In this document: positions 36,005-47,836 of the stretch, in pieces
How the letters are laid out: each line of letters opens with the position of its first letter
Numbering within the stretch: position 1 is the stretch's first letter
Origin: Apophysomyces variabilis
Lineage: Eukaryota > Mucoromycota > Mucoromycetes > Mucorales > Mucoraceae
Reading direction: 5' to 3'
Length of the DNA stretch: 64,000 nt
Assembly (NCBI GenBank): GCA_002749535.1
Contig: MZZL01000409.1
Span: 1,547,527-1,611,526 of the forward strand
Made by a program: the position numbers and the translations under genes
The notes under the pieces: model-generated
The model's input: the letters and a program-made list of their open reading frames with translations, nothing else
Database searches by the model: none
What the model was told of the DNA's origin: nothing

Positions 36005-37460
36005 ACTCTAATTGTATTCTCTCGCCCTACAAACTTAGCATAGCTATTTTTACTACACTGTGTTATATACAAGTTTTTATCAGAATTTCTTCGCATCAAC
36101 CCAGCGCGTTGGGTATTGTCATTGTCTCATAATAGTGTGATTCAAGGCTAATGTTCAGTGATGTTTTGGATCTATAAAGCGTTAGAGAAAATATTAAGAA
36201 GGGTTTCGGCACATTAAAAGTAACGCTTACTAATCCTTCAACATGACCATCATCTGGGTGATTTGCTAAAGCTGTACTACAAGGAAATATCACCATGTCT
36301 ATCTTTCTAATTCTTACACCGGAGTGGAACAAGATACGGTCAAATTATGATTCATAAGTGTCAAGCAGTTGCTGTATAATTTTTAGAAGAAAAAAGATAA
36401 TGATCGCTTCTGAATTAAGACTAGCGAAGAAGAAGTCGGACACATTCCGGATATTTCAGACTTCCTGATTCCTTTTAGCCTGAATCCTTTAAATCTTTGG
36501 TGCACGAATCGCCTGGTGTCTTGCGGACTTCCTGGCCTGTACTATGATATTATCGATCAAACCACTTAACGCTCATGAAATGCCTGTTTCAAGTGAACGT
36601 GCGCTTAATTAGCCAAATGTGCTTTTGGGTTCAAGATGCCCTAATTGATGAAGGCTAAGAGAAATTGAACTGGTAACAGTCATGAACGATATCAACTTGC
36701 ATACGTTTGGCAACATTGGAAAAGAAAAGATACACGTTAGTAACTTACTTTTCAATATCTACACCACAATACACTCATTGTCAATACGGGGAATAACAAT
36801 TTTCCTAGCACATACAGATAGAGTAAATTATGTAAACTTACCTTTCCATATCTGACGACACAGTATTATTCCATTATACTTTCGTCATATATCTAGCAAG
36901 GTGTATAATGCAGCTCACACGGATGAAGCAAAACATAATTCCACGTCTATAATACGTCCTTCTGTCCAAAACAGTCGAAGCATATAATGTGCACCTGAGC
37001 CGGTGACCTCTTTTGTCCTATGTTGTCAATCAGAGTATTTGAATCAATCAAGACCAAATATTTGCTGATTTACTTTAATATAGTTCGACGTCTTATTCTT
37101 CATTCTTTTATTGATTGAGAACTATTAACACTGATAACAACTGTTGATTGGTACTCTTTATTCGGTAATGCTGATTGTTTGATTTTCTGTCATGCTGCAA
37201 GAGTTGCCGTCCATTATGTAAGCATGTCTCATTCCAGGGCTGTGGAACACCTGTACGACCCAAAAACCTGTAAGTTTTTAATCATACTTGGTTACACGAA
37301 TCGTGAGAAGAGGCAGCGACATTTTAGCTTTAAGTTCTTGTGTGATTGGTCAGCGGTACCAAGCAGTCCGGTCCAACTCAGTTTTTTTTAATCTGCAGGA
37401 TCTCTATTGTTCCCAACAACCCGTTCATTCTTTTGTTCCCCACGAAAATAAACATTCAAT
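36005..37460. other. intergenic
   Basis: About 1.45 kb with no supported gene. The last ~120 bp is a pyrimidine-rich leader before the ferric reductase start at 37461. Confidence 0.45.
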
Positions 37461-39165
37461 ATGGAGAACATGAACATGGGGATATCGGAAGACACACCGT
37501 GGAATATGAATATTCCTCAGGCAGGGGCTCTTGCAGGCGTCCTTGCTGGTTTCTTGTTCCTCATGACAGTTCGCCATGGCATCACAACATGGCGGCGCGG
37601 TCACCCATCGCAACCAAGTCTGTGGAAGATTTATACACGCACAGAGCGGTACATTATCAACAAATGTTCGTATACTATTGGTGCTCGCAAGCCCTTTATC
37701 CCTCCCATTGGATGTATCTTGATTGTCCTGGCTTTCATATCAGCTGCTCTCCCCCTGTTACTTGTTGACGTCGATCTAGCAATCAATGCGAACCGTGCTG
37801 GCTTTCTGGTGCTAGCTATCGTACCATTTATTCTAGGGTCCGCCGGAAAGTACTCAGCAGTGGCACTTTTAACTGGCATTTCACCCATCAAAGTCAACTT
37901 TATCCACCGCCTGCTAGGAATAGCTGCCGTGGTATCTGCGACCGTTCATATGTCGACACAGATCCAATCATGGGCTAGATTTCCGCTGTTTTTAGCCGAA
38001 CAACTTAGCTTAACTAAAGTACATTATGGCCTGGCGGGTTATTCTTGTTTACTCGCAGTGTTCGTTGGCAGTGTTTATCCTGTTCGCAAATATATCCATG
38101 AAGCATTTGTTCTGTCGCATTTCTTGGCGTTCGGATTCATTGGTGCCATTGCCAAACACACGCCGTACGCTATGCGATACTTCATGGGCGGTCTTATATG
38201 TTATACGGTCAATGCGCTGGCAGGATGGTTCGTCAAGTCCTATCTAGCCAAAGCTCGGGTACAAGTGCTACAACATCGATGCACGCGTCTTTCGCTACGT
38301 TTGTCAAGTCCAATATCCCAAAAACCGGGCCAATCGGTTTATATCTGTATACCGGCCATCTCTGTATTCCAATGGCACCCGTTTACTGTCACAAATGTTC
38401 GGGCTGAGGAGAAGCAGGCCTCTGACATGGTCGAACTGCATGTATGTGTTCGTGGAAACTTTACTCGTGCGGTCTATGAGAAAGCAGATCCATCCCAGGA
38501 ATGGACCGTATTTGTGTGTGGCCCAGTCGGAAATAGCGTTGATATTCACGAGATGCTGGCATCTCATGAAACCATTGCCCTAATGAATGGAGGTGCAGGT
38601 GTCACTTTCGGTATTCGTCTGCTGCGTGAATTAGCATCAGCTGTATTAGACAACCCACCTATGACAACGCTCGTAACTAAATCTATCCATTTTTGCTGGT
38701 CTGTACGGGATGCGGCAGAACTTGAATGGTTCGAAAACGACATTATCAAATATATGGAAATGTTTGATTCTGTTCGGAAAAGCAATCCTCGTATTCCTGA
38801 ATTACATACTCATCTACATGTAACTGGCGAAAGCAAGTCAGAGGCCGAAGAAATGGAGAAAACAGAAGTTGAGACACAAGATTTTTTGCGTGGCCGCGAA
38901 GAGGACACTGTCAATGCTAAGACAACCATTGCTACTAAGGCTGTTTTTGGTCGACGAATTGACACCTATGCATTCCTACATTCATTATCTGAGAATAATC
39001 TTGGTATCTATGGTAAGTACGAAAGAATAATATCTACACGTATTAACCATGCGCCTTATAGCTTGTGGTCCAACTGCATTTAATGCGGATATCAAAAATG
39101 CAGTTGCTTCTCTCTCACATTGGTCAAAATCTCCCTATTTGCATTGTGACGAATTTGAATACTAA
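37461..39165 (+). CDS. ferric reductase (FRE/NOX superfamily)
   Basis: Predicted membrane flavocytochrome that reduces extracellular Fe3+/Cu2+ with cytosolic NADPH. Two exons: 37461-39012, intron 39013-39061, then 39062-39165, about 551 aa. Two haem-ligand pairs are visible: HX13H in FIHRLLGIAAVVSATVH, and HX12H starting in VLSHFLAFGFIGAIAKH. The FAD-binding motif WHPFTVTN follows, then a nucleotide-binding glycine-rich loop (NGGAGVTFGIRLLREL). The C-terminal CGPTAF (NADPH-domain CGP motif) appears only after splicing; without it the frame would stop early at 39081. Several hydrophobic spans lie in residues ~25-270. There is an acidic spacer before the last exon. The start is the first ATG after the leader. 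Confidence 0.88.
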
Positions 39166-40561
39166 GATACTAACATACTACCACAGCACATGGTTGCGTT
39201 TGTTCATATTCCATATTTTCATAAGATAAAACCTCATTCCTGTTATAATATAAGTTTCTTTGCCGATATCGTTAACAGGTATACGACCTCGCTATGCTTC
39301 GGCAGCTAAAGAAGCAATTGAGCTTTGTGTTATTCAAACTTACATCTTACTTTGACCGACCCGCATGTGTTGCGTGGGGCTTACCTCTGCAACTTCTTTT
39401 TCTTCCTGGTGAATTCTGATTGTCTGATATCATGATGATGTGCTTGGTATATCGCCAGCCGCCTAATGTTTCTGCTATTGTTCAAATAGCGGTTCCACAC
39501 AGTATTGCAGGTTTTGCATCTGAGTACTGCGTGTAACGATTGAGACAGGGATACTTTGACATTCGTTAAACTTTCCTGTCCACAGTTGGAGCATATTTTG
39601 GACGTTCTATACTCACCAATCTCTGTTATCGCACAGAGACCTCGCTTTTATTTCTAATTTAGCTTGCGGTAGATTGTCGAGACCACTCCCATTCTTTTTC
39701 CTCACATGGTGTCGGGGAACATGGCATTTCCAAATGCAATGAGTGGTTTTTTCTGGGATCTAGTAGGTGTGACTTTTTCCACTTTGCCCTGAAAGAAAAG
39801 AATCAATAAATGACACTTTAGCATAACGTATAACTTACTCCATAGGGCGACTGCCAGTAAAAAATCGACAGTTAGAACCTTTCTGTCCGTTGGCTTTTTT
39901 CCTACGCCTGCTCTTACACCTTCGCCGTTACAAACGATGCCGTCGCCTATTCAAGCTATTTGTCTGCCAGTACAGTATTTGTCTCTATCGTTGATCAGCC
40001 TGGAGGCAAATACCTCCGTCGCTTCTTGACGTCCAATATACCTATTTGATACAGGTTATTACAATGTACACTTTGTTCCTCAGAATTGCTTTCCCTAACT
40101 ACCTACAAAACCGGAGACTAACAAGTCACTGATCGTAGAAGCGATAGATAGAATCGGCTAGTAACGCGAGAATGCTTTGGCCCCTTGGCAGCATAGGCAA
40201 GATCGCGGCAACAATAATAAAGTCTAGTACTTGCAGAAAGAGATCGCTATATGAAAACGATTGTTAGAGCAAAAGAGAACTGAAAGTTTGGACCAGACTA
40301 CGAAATTTGAGGACACCACAACCATGGAAAGGTTCACAGTTGCTAAATAGCGCAATGACACATACTGGCTGTGTAGTACTAAACTTTCCTGTTTAAGGTT
40401 TCACGATTTTTCTGCTTTGTATAATAGACCAGCTTTGGGCTTGCTTGCTTCGCAGCGCACCAATGCTTTCCACCACCCCACCCATCCATTTGATGTCAGG
40501 TATGGGTTACACTAGACACATATTGTATATTTCTCTATAAGCAAGCGCGTAAGTAATTTTT

Positions 40562-40581
40562 GAAGCTGCTTGCGCAGCTTC
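40562..40581. repeat. perfect 8-bp inverted repeat, 4-nt loop
   Basis: GAAGCTGC (40562-40569), TTGC, GCAGCTTC (40574-40581): a self-complementary stem of 8 bp. It is flanked by a short T run on the left. Function unknown. Confidence 0.6.
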
Positions 40582-40609
40582 TCCTGACCTAAGTATGAAA
40601 ATCTAGTTT

Positions 40610-40691
40610 CAGTGCATGAAGAGACAATTGTCTGAGAATGATATAAAAATAACTGTTAAAAACCGATTTGCAGTGCATGAAAAGACTATTG
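40610..40691 (+). repeat. two imperfect 21-bp direct repeats
   Basis: CAGTGCATGAAGAGACAATTG (40610-40630) recurs as CAGTGCATGAAAAGACTATTG (40671-40691): 19 of 21 bases match, unit spacing 61 bp. No gene is associated. Confidence 0.5.
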
Positions 40692-42981
40692 CAAAATCAA
40701 CTAGTTGAAGAGAGATTGAGTATCTACCGAGATTTTATTATGCTTAATGTGTTAGCGAAGTGTGAGCTTCCCTATCCGGCTGAACCAACTTTGGCGTACG
40801 AATTCTGTTCCGGTTGCACCTGGCTCTCAAAAAGAAGCAAAATACTGACTGTCATTAAAACAGAGCATCAGACAGTAAGAAGCAAAGAAAAGAAGAATCC
40901 CGTAGAAAGCAGCTGCATCCTTATGAACTCTAAGGAAAAGGGCATAAACAACCAATAACCTTACTAGCAAAAGAGCCACTAAAAGCTATTCTCAGAAAAC
41001 AGAAGCTAGCCATCTATACCGTGTATCTAACTGATCGCGATAAAAGCGGTGTATAACCACAGTGGAAAAAACAGGAACCAAACCTTCTCGTTCGCCTTTG
41101 CATTCAATGACTTCTGTACCCGAGGATCGTAAATATCGTAAATAGAGTAGCGCAAAAACTCAGTTGAGTGAAGTAATTTAGCCAATGCTTTCATTGGTTT
41201 GCAATGACGTTTTTTAAGTGTCTCTTATGCCTTGACCGGATTATCGTCTTTTTTACCTTTGTGGATAATCTGACCCTCAGAATTAGTCTCACAAGTTGTC
41301 GCACGTAGCCAGCCATAGTGGCTGATGCCCCATTGTCCTGTTCTTCGCTTTGATTGTAAACATATCTGTTTCATTTAGTTGCTTTATATCCAGGTTCTTC
41401 TGCATCTCCGTTAATGTTCCTTTGTAATCTCTACTTTCTCCTTCAGAGGAGGAGGAAAATCCATGGTCCTTGTTCTGATTGTTTGACCCAGATTATTTTT
41501 AAAATTGTAATACCGATAATCGTCAATCTAATGCCATATCAGCAGTCCGTAGTATTTCAAATATCAATGGTCAGTAGGTTCATCGGACTAGGGTATGATC
41601 CTCAATTAGTATGGCCATGTAGGCGCCTGTATTATTTAGAATTCCTGCACCTTAGGTGCCGCATTTTCCAACCGTTTATTGTTTTCCCAATAATTTGAAA
41701 AAGTCGCAAGTTTTTCAATGCCTGTATCCTAGAATCCGTTAATAAGCAGGGTAGAAGCAAGACTGGAAACTATTAATACTCGTTGCTATCAAGTTTAAGC
41801 GAATGATACAAGAGAAGGCCGGCTTGCTTTATAATTGCTACAGCAGAAACATTAATTAAAACGTGATGTCTTGCTTACAAACCTCATTTTGTAGGAATAT
41901 TTGCTGGATATGGCATTGTGAAAAGAAATATAGAATTTTTACTGTTATTCCCAATGAGCAATTAAAAGTTACTTATATGGAAAAATATTGTCAAATTAAC
42001 AACAACTTTGAAAAGTAGAACATGTAAAGCCGCAGCTTCAATGCTGATTAACAACGCATCAGTTATATTTATTCTACTCTCGAGAAAATCCAACTAAACG
42101 ACATCGATATAAGAGGATATTCTGTATCAATACCTTAGTAGAATAAAAACAAAGCATTTCGGTTAAACGAATGAATTTATTGAAAGCCAAAGTCAACATC
42201 AAAAAAGTTGCCGTGAACTTTCAACGCCGTCACAGGTTGAATATGCTTCATTCAAGGGAAAATATGCAAGCTCATCAGAAATAATAGCTTGGGTAAAACA
42301 GTAGCCAAACCAATTGTAAGCCAAGCAACGACATTACTTGAACCTTTGTCTAGTATATTTCGGTTCTCGCATTTTTGGCATATTGTGCTTTTTGGCGCTG
42401 CTGGATGCAGTAGGAACCGGGACCGGAAGGTCATGCCTATTTTGTGATACTATAGATATATATATTATTTTCAACCCACTGTTATTTATGTTCTAGCACG
42501 CTGTATCTCTGCAGAGATTGGGATTGATTCTGGGAAAGATGAAAGCCTTTGTTGATTGAGTATAATGCAAGTAGCCTTGTCTACTTGACATTGTGTCGAC
42601 TCTGTGAGCTGTTATCGAAATCTAGCTATGAGACATAAGCGTGGAAGTAACCATTTGCTGTCGTTGTATACATCGTGCGTTTATATAATCCTAGAAAAGG
42701 GTGGAGGTTTTCCAGGTAACCAACATGAAGCTATGTGACTTGTAGGGGGCCGTTACGTTACTGGTTTGTCCTAAGGTACCTCTTTTCTCGGGACAGAAAA
42801 AACGTCGGCGCGATAAAAAAAAACCCATCCCTAACTTATAGAAGACTTCACTAGATTTCAGTTAGTCATCGGGATTACTATTACTTTTGCCACCTCGACT
42901 TGGATGACCTGCAATTAAACAATAGTTTCTTCGCCTCAAAGACCACCAACCAGCCAAGAAACAAAAGAGGAACACAAACCA

Positions 42982-45296
42982 ATGTCAGTTGAAAAAGACA
43001 GAGAATTAGCTCTTAATGGGTTTCCAATGCACGGGCATTCTCTCCAAATGTATAATTCTTCACCCTTAAATCGCAGTGCCTCTCCTTCATCAACCCCGGC
43101 CGCCTCTTCACCATCTGTTGGAAACTACCATATTCCCATGTATACCAATAACTCGTTTACGCGATATACAGTGTCTATGGGAGCACAGCAGAAACAGCAT
43201 CCACAAGAACAGCACACGCTGTTGAATTCTTCGCATGGTGCCATGAACTCTACCGAACTCTCTGTACCACTATCATCACTTCCAGCAGGCGCTTCATCCC
43301 ATGTCGCAAAGCAGTTGACTTATGCGCAAATATCCCGGCAGTCTGCGTCTCCACACCACCATGCACGGACGGCTGCTGCCATGGCGCGCAGTGCTCCAGT
43401 GGTGTCCACAGTTGTTATAACCGATCCCAACAATCCTAGTAAGACAATTAACGGACTTGGCAGACGTTCAAACGAAGAAGAAACCTCCACAGTGGGAAAA
43501 CAACTGACATTCGCTGCATCAGCAACAGAAGCCTCAAATCAGACTTGGTCTACCTTGGATATTGGCGGCATGGGTCTCAGAAATATCTCGCCTGTCCTCT
43601 GCACGTATACGTTTCTGACAGTCTTATACATGAACCATAACAATATTACATATCTGACGCCAGCGCTTTCAAAATTGGTAAATCTCAAGACTTTAGATGC
43701 GTCAGGCAACAAATTAACCTCGATACCACCGGAACTTGGACTTTTGATCAACTTACGTGAGCTGCTGCTATTTGACAATGAATTGATGACAATACCAAAC
43801 GAATTGGGAACATTGTACCAACTGGAAACACTCGGACTGGAAGGCAATCCTATGCAACCGGATATTAAGAATTTATTAATGAAAGAAGGGACTGCCGCGG
43901 TTATACTTTCTCTGAGAGAAAATGCACCAGGTTAGGAAACACGCTATAGAGCAGGTCAAGAATTCATACCATTATGTAGTGGGTATGCCTCCTCCCCAGA
44001 GAGAATGGATTACCCTGGAGGCTGATTCAGAGGATGAGGACCAAGGTAAAGGAAACTTATGCGCCGCTCATGCTCAAGATGTTCTTAGATAAATTTACGG
44101 TGCTGTGTTACAACACATTATGCCAGAAGTACACGACTACACAGGCCTATGGATACACTGCATCTTGGGCTTTGACGTGGGAATATCGCAGAGAACTAAT
44201 TATCTCAGAGATCATCAGCTTCAATGCGGATATTATTTGCTTGCAAGTAAGATTTTAAGCAAGAACATAGTTCGGTTTACATTATGTTATAGGAGGTAGA
44301 AATGAATCGGTACGATGATTTTTTCTATGGTGAGCTGAAGCGCCGAGGTGGTTATGATGGTGTATTCTATCCCAAGTCTCGCGCAAAGACTATGTCGGAA
44401 ACGGAACGGGGAGCAGTTGACGGCTGTGCTACTTTCTATAAGACGTCCAAGTAAGCAGTCTAGGGATAGAAGATGTATAGTGATGATCTCACTGTATATA
44501 GATTCAATGTGCTTGAGAATTTCTTGCTAGAATACAATCAGAAAGCCTTACAGCGGCCCGACTTCAAGAAAACCGAAGACATCTACAACCGAGTTATGCC
44601 GAAAGACAATATAGCGGTAATGACAGTCCTTGAGAACAAGGATACCCTAGCTCGTGTGTTGGTAGCCAATTCCCATATCCACTGGGATCCATCATTTGCA
44701 GACGTGAAACTTGTGCAAGTTGGTATGTTAATGGATGAACTTGACAAGCTGGCTGCTCGTCATCTCTCTCCACCAGCGTCGTCACCGAACGGCGCAAAAT
44801 ACAACTCTACTTCGAAGTTGCCAACGGTTATCTGTGGTGACTTTAATTCCGTACCTGATTCCGGAGTGTACGAATTTCTCTCCAAGGGCTCCATAAAACA
44901 GAATCACGATGATTTTGGCGACCATATCTACGGTTCCTACACCACTGAAGGATTATCACATAGCCTATCACTCAAAAGCACATATAGTCACATAGGCGAG
45001 CTTGCGTTTACAAATTATACACCAAGGTTTAAAGGTGTTCTAGATTATATATGGTACACTAATAACACAATCGATGTCTTATCACTGCTTGGGCCGCTTG
45101 ATAATGAATATACAAGTAAAACGGTCGGCTTTCCTAACGCGCATTTCCCATCCGAGTAAGTTCCCCACGTACAAATATCCGCATTTTCTTACCAAAAAAC
45201 AGTCATATTCCTTTAGTGGCAGAGTTCCGCTTTAAAGCCCCTCGGCCAGATACAGATGAGCCTAGTTTCACGTCCACTTCAAAACGACATTCATAG
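42982..45296 (+). CDS. CCR4: CCR4 (CNOT6-type) poly(A) deadenylase
   Basis: Catalytic deadenylase of the CCR4-NOT complex; cytoplasmic mRNA decay. The exons join in phase; introns include one after 43930, one at about 44045-44088, 44237-44290, 44451-44501 and 45158-45210. About 640 aa. Residues 1-185 are a Ser/Gln/His-rich leader. Leucine-rich repeats follow (LDIGGMGLRNISP, LTVLYMNHNNITYLTPALSK, LKTLDASGNKLTSIPPELGL). The endonuclease/exonuclease/phosphatase domain is complete: FTVLCYNTLCQKYTT, DIICLQEVEMNRYDDFF (metal Glu), GRAVDGCATFYK-type core (here ERGAVDGCATFYKTS), KDNIAVMTVLEN, VICGDFNSVPDSGVYEFLSK (Asp/Asn), VLDYIWYTNN and, across the last intron, SDHIPLVAEF (catalytic His). The end at 45294-45296 is after the terminal exon. 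Confidence 0.93.
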
Positions 45297-46650
45297 GATA
45301 CCTTGTATAGAGCGAAGTGGCTTAATTCAAGGATTAGGTGAAATCAGTTACCAACTTCTTTATATTTGGTTGACTTGTAGTTCGAGTTGCATTTCGTTTT
45401 TGATCTTATTTGTTTTTATCATTGTACATGTCTTTCTCTTTCTTTTCCCTTCTTTGTTTTTGGTTTACAATGTCTTGTTAAAGCTTTTGGATATATGTAC
45501 AAGTAGAGTGCATTTCTATATGTTGATATTTCCATTTTCTTCGAAACTTCTAATTGAATCAACGCCACTTAGAAGGATATATGATGTTCGTCTTATGCCA
45601 GGTGATGCAGAAACTTAATTGATGCTTGGTTATTACACACCTTCTAGATCCTTCAATAACCCATTAGCCATATCATCAACGACTAATTGACAGATAAAAG
45701 CTCTGACCGGATGCGACTTAGTCGGCTTTCCTTTCGTATCTGAATATGGGTAATAGATAACTATTGTCAATAAAAAACATATTCTTTATGACCCACAAAT
45801 TATGAACGGTTAATAATCTATACCTTAAGTAGAAAGCAATAAAAACCATGACCTATTCCTTCTTCTACCCTTCTTATGTTATCTACCGTATTGAAGTGAA
45901 CTTCTATGATGATTGGTAAGATCAGGGAAAAACGAGGACCTCTGCCGTCTTTCGGGATCTTTAAGTTTATTGGCAATTAGCTGTAAGGCGAAGTCGATCG
46001 GTTAGCACAAGCACGGGCTATGGACAGCAAATGGGACCTACGGAAGTTGATTCTTTATCCAATCGATATTTATACGGTTTGGTTCCTGAAAGATCAGGCT
46101 TAAATCTAAGCTACAATACGATCTCGTTAAGACGTGACTTACTTAGCTATGTTTTCCATATATCGTGTTAAAGGTCCTCATAAAGCTTTAATCCCTATCC
46201 GTCCTGTTTGCGATTGACCTCAGCAACTGCTGACAGTTAACGCAAAAGTGCATATTTTAGACTCTGAGCGACAAAATAACAGTATTGTCCTGCTCGCAAA
46301 GCTACACTAACTCAAAGTTTTGCATAGTTGGTTATAATATAACCACGACAAGCGTTCTAAACCATTAGTCTTCGTGTCAAATACCAACATCTCCAGAAAA
46401 GACTACGCTCAGCACAACCATTACATATTCTCTCGCCCGTTTGGTTCACTTTCTGCAATGATAGGTCGTCTCACCATTGTTACAATATAGATTTACAAAG
46501 ATATAGATGCAAAACATTGTTCAGCAATAAGTATCCTCTTCCGTTTATTCTTATATTTCTTTTGTTACCCTTGATCCCCAGTGGGTTTTGACCTTTTGCC
46601 AAAAAGAAAAATACCGTGCACGACACGCACAACAAAAATTGGTAAAAATT
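45297..46650. other. intergenic
   Basis: About 1.35 kb AT-rich with no supported gene between CCR4 and tRNA-Val. Confidence 0.45.
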
Positions 46651-46657
46651 AAAAAAA
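46651..46657 (-). terminator. pol III terminator (T7 run)
   Basis: Seven Ts on the minus strand (seven As on the plus strand), one base-run after the tRNA-Val 3' end. This is the normal RNA polymerase III stop signal. Confidence 0.75.
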
Positions 46658-46731
46658 TGTCCGATGCCAGACTCGAACTGGCGACCTCCTGTGTGTGAGA
46701 CAGGCGCGATAACCAACTACGCCAACCGGAC
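46658..46731 (-). tRNA. tRNA-Val (CAC)
   Basis: 74 nt on the minus strand. The acceptor stem pairs GTCCGGT with ATCGGAC (one G-U), discriminator A. The anticodon stem-loop is CCTGT-CTCACAC-ACAGG, so anticodon CAC reads GUG (Val). The T arm GCCAG-TTCGAGT-CTGGC is intact. The D arm GCG/CGC has the GG of the D loop in AGTTGGTTA. No intron. The open frames that cross it are artefacts. Confidence 0.92.
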
Positions 46732-47836
46732 TTCCTTTTTTGGAATTTGCAGGAAACTTTTTCTAGATATAATAGAAATTTTTGACTTGTCCCTATTATC
46801 ATCCGCAGAAATTTTATACGTACACAACGAATATATGAAAATGTGGTGCAACCAATTGGGTGTCAGAACGGAAACTGAACATAGTGAGTACCTTTAATAT
46901 GTAAGAATTAAATATAGCTTATTAAGTTATATTATAAATACTATAAAACTTAGTTGACATTAGTGCAAAAGCAAAATTGGATATTTTTCAAAGTTTAAAT
47001 AAACTAGTTACTAAGTATTCTATTAGATTTAGGGTTGTATACAGTTTGGTTCTTCTTAGTTCTTCAGCAGAACCAAATTGAACCATCATAGTGAAGGAAC
47101 CAAACTAAACTAAACCAAACCAAACTGAGAAAAACTGAGGAACTGAGTAACCGAACTGAGCTAATCAAACTAAAACTTGAAAAACAAGAAAAGGACTATA
47201 TAGGAACCTTTTTACTGGAAAGCCAAGGAGTATAAAACCTGTATATAATGTGGTTATTGTGAAAAGAGAATATTTTCTATAGAAAATACAGTCATCGTAG
47301 TTCAAAAACTGTTTTGCAGTGAGATTAGCTTGGCATTTCACTCATTTCAGTTGGCTAAGATGAGCATTGGTTTTGTGCTCTACTAATTCATTCAGATGAT
47401 GAAATGAGCATTTCATCATTATGAATTTCTATGGAGATGGTCGTAAATGAAGCAAATGGTATGCGCTGGACACGGTAAGTAAAATGACATACGTACTGTA
47501 TCTCTGTTTTGACTTCGCGCAGTAGCAGCAAAAGGCCATAGAAGTTATCCAAAATGGATAGCTGTAGGATCTGTTCAATGAGATCATCGGCCTTGCTCCT
47601 CTTTTAGAAAGACAGGCCGTATTATCGTTTGAAGCAAAACTGTCAACCTTTTTAAGTATTTTAATTGTCAAAATGCCGAATTGACAAATAGTATAAATAC
47701 TGAGAACTCTCCTACAAAAAAGGTCAATATCTTTTTCAATACGATTTTCTGACACTTATAATAGTTTTCGAACGCTGTAAATCTTCCAGAGATCCTCGAG
47801 GTGCTCTCTCGGATAGGGTAAAATTACTATCGTTTA
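46732..47836. other. AT-rich flank and left part of hAT element
   Basis: The sequence TTTAGGGTTGTATACAGTTT at about 47028-47047 resembles a hAT terminus. The stretch to about 47165 is built from repeated AACCAAACTAAA-like units. No gene is present. Confidence 0.4.

Larger units (their letters stand above)
39166..42981. other. long gene-poor region
   Basis: About 3.8 kb without a recognisable gene. Open frames at 40668-40958, 41414-41698 and 42252-42434 have no domain and no splice structure. It contains a perfect hairpin and a short direct repeat near 40.6 kb (listed separately). The last ~200 bp is the CCR4 promoter. Confidence 0.45.

Noticed and set aside
44451..44480. A 30-nt intron in CCR4
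   Set aside because: The acceptor at 44501 gives a normal 51-nt intron and the conserved KFNVLENFLLEYNQ.
46480..46802. Minus-strand open frames containing WRSWLSRLSHTQEVASSS
   Set aside because: They are translations across the tRNA-Val gene; this false peptide is a typical tRNA artefact.
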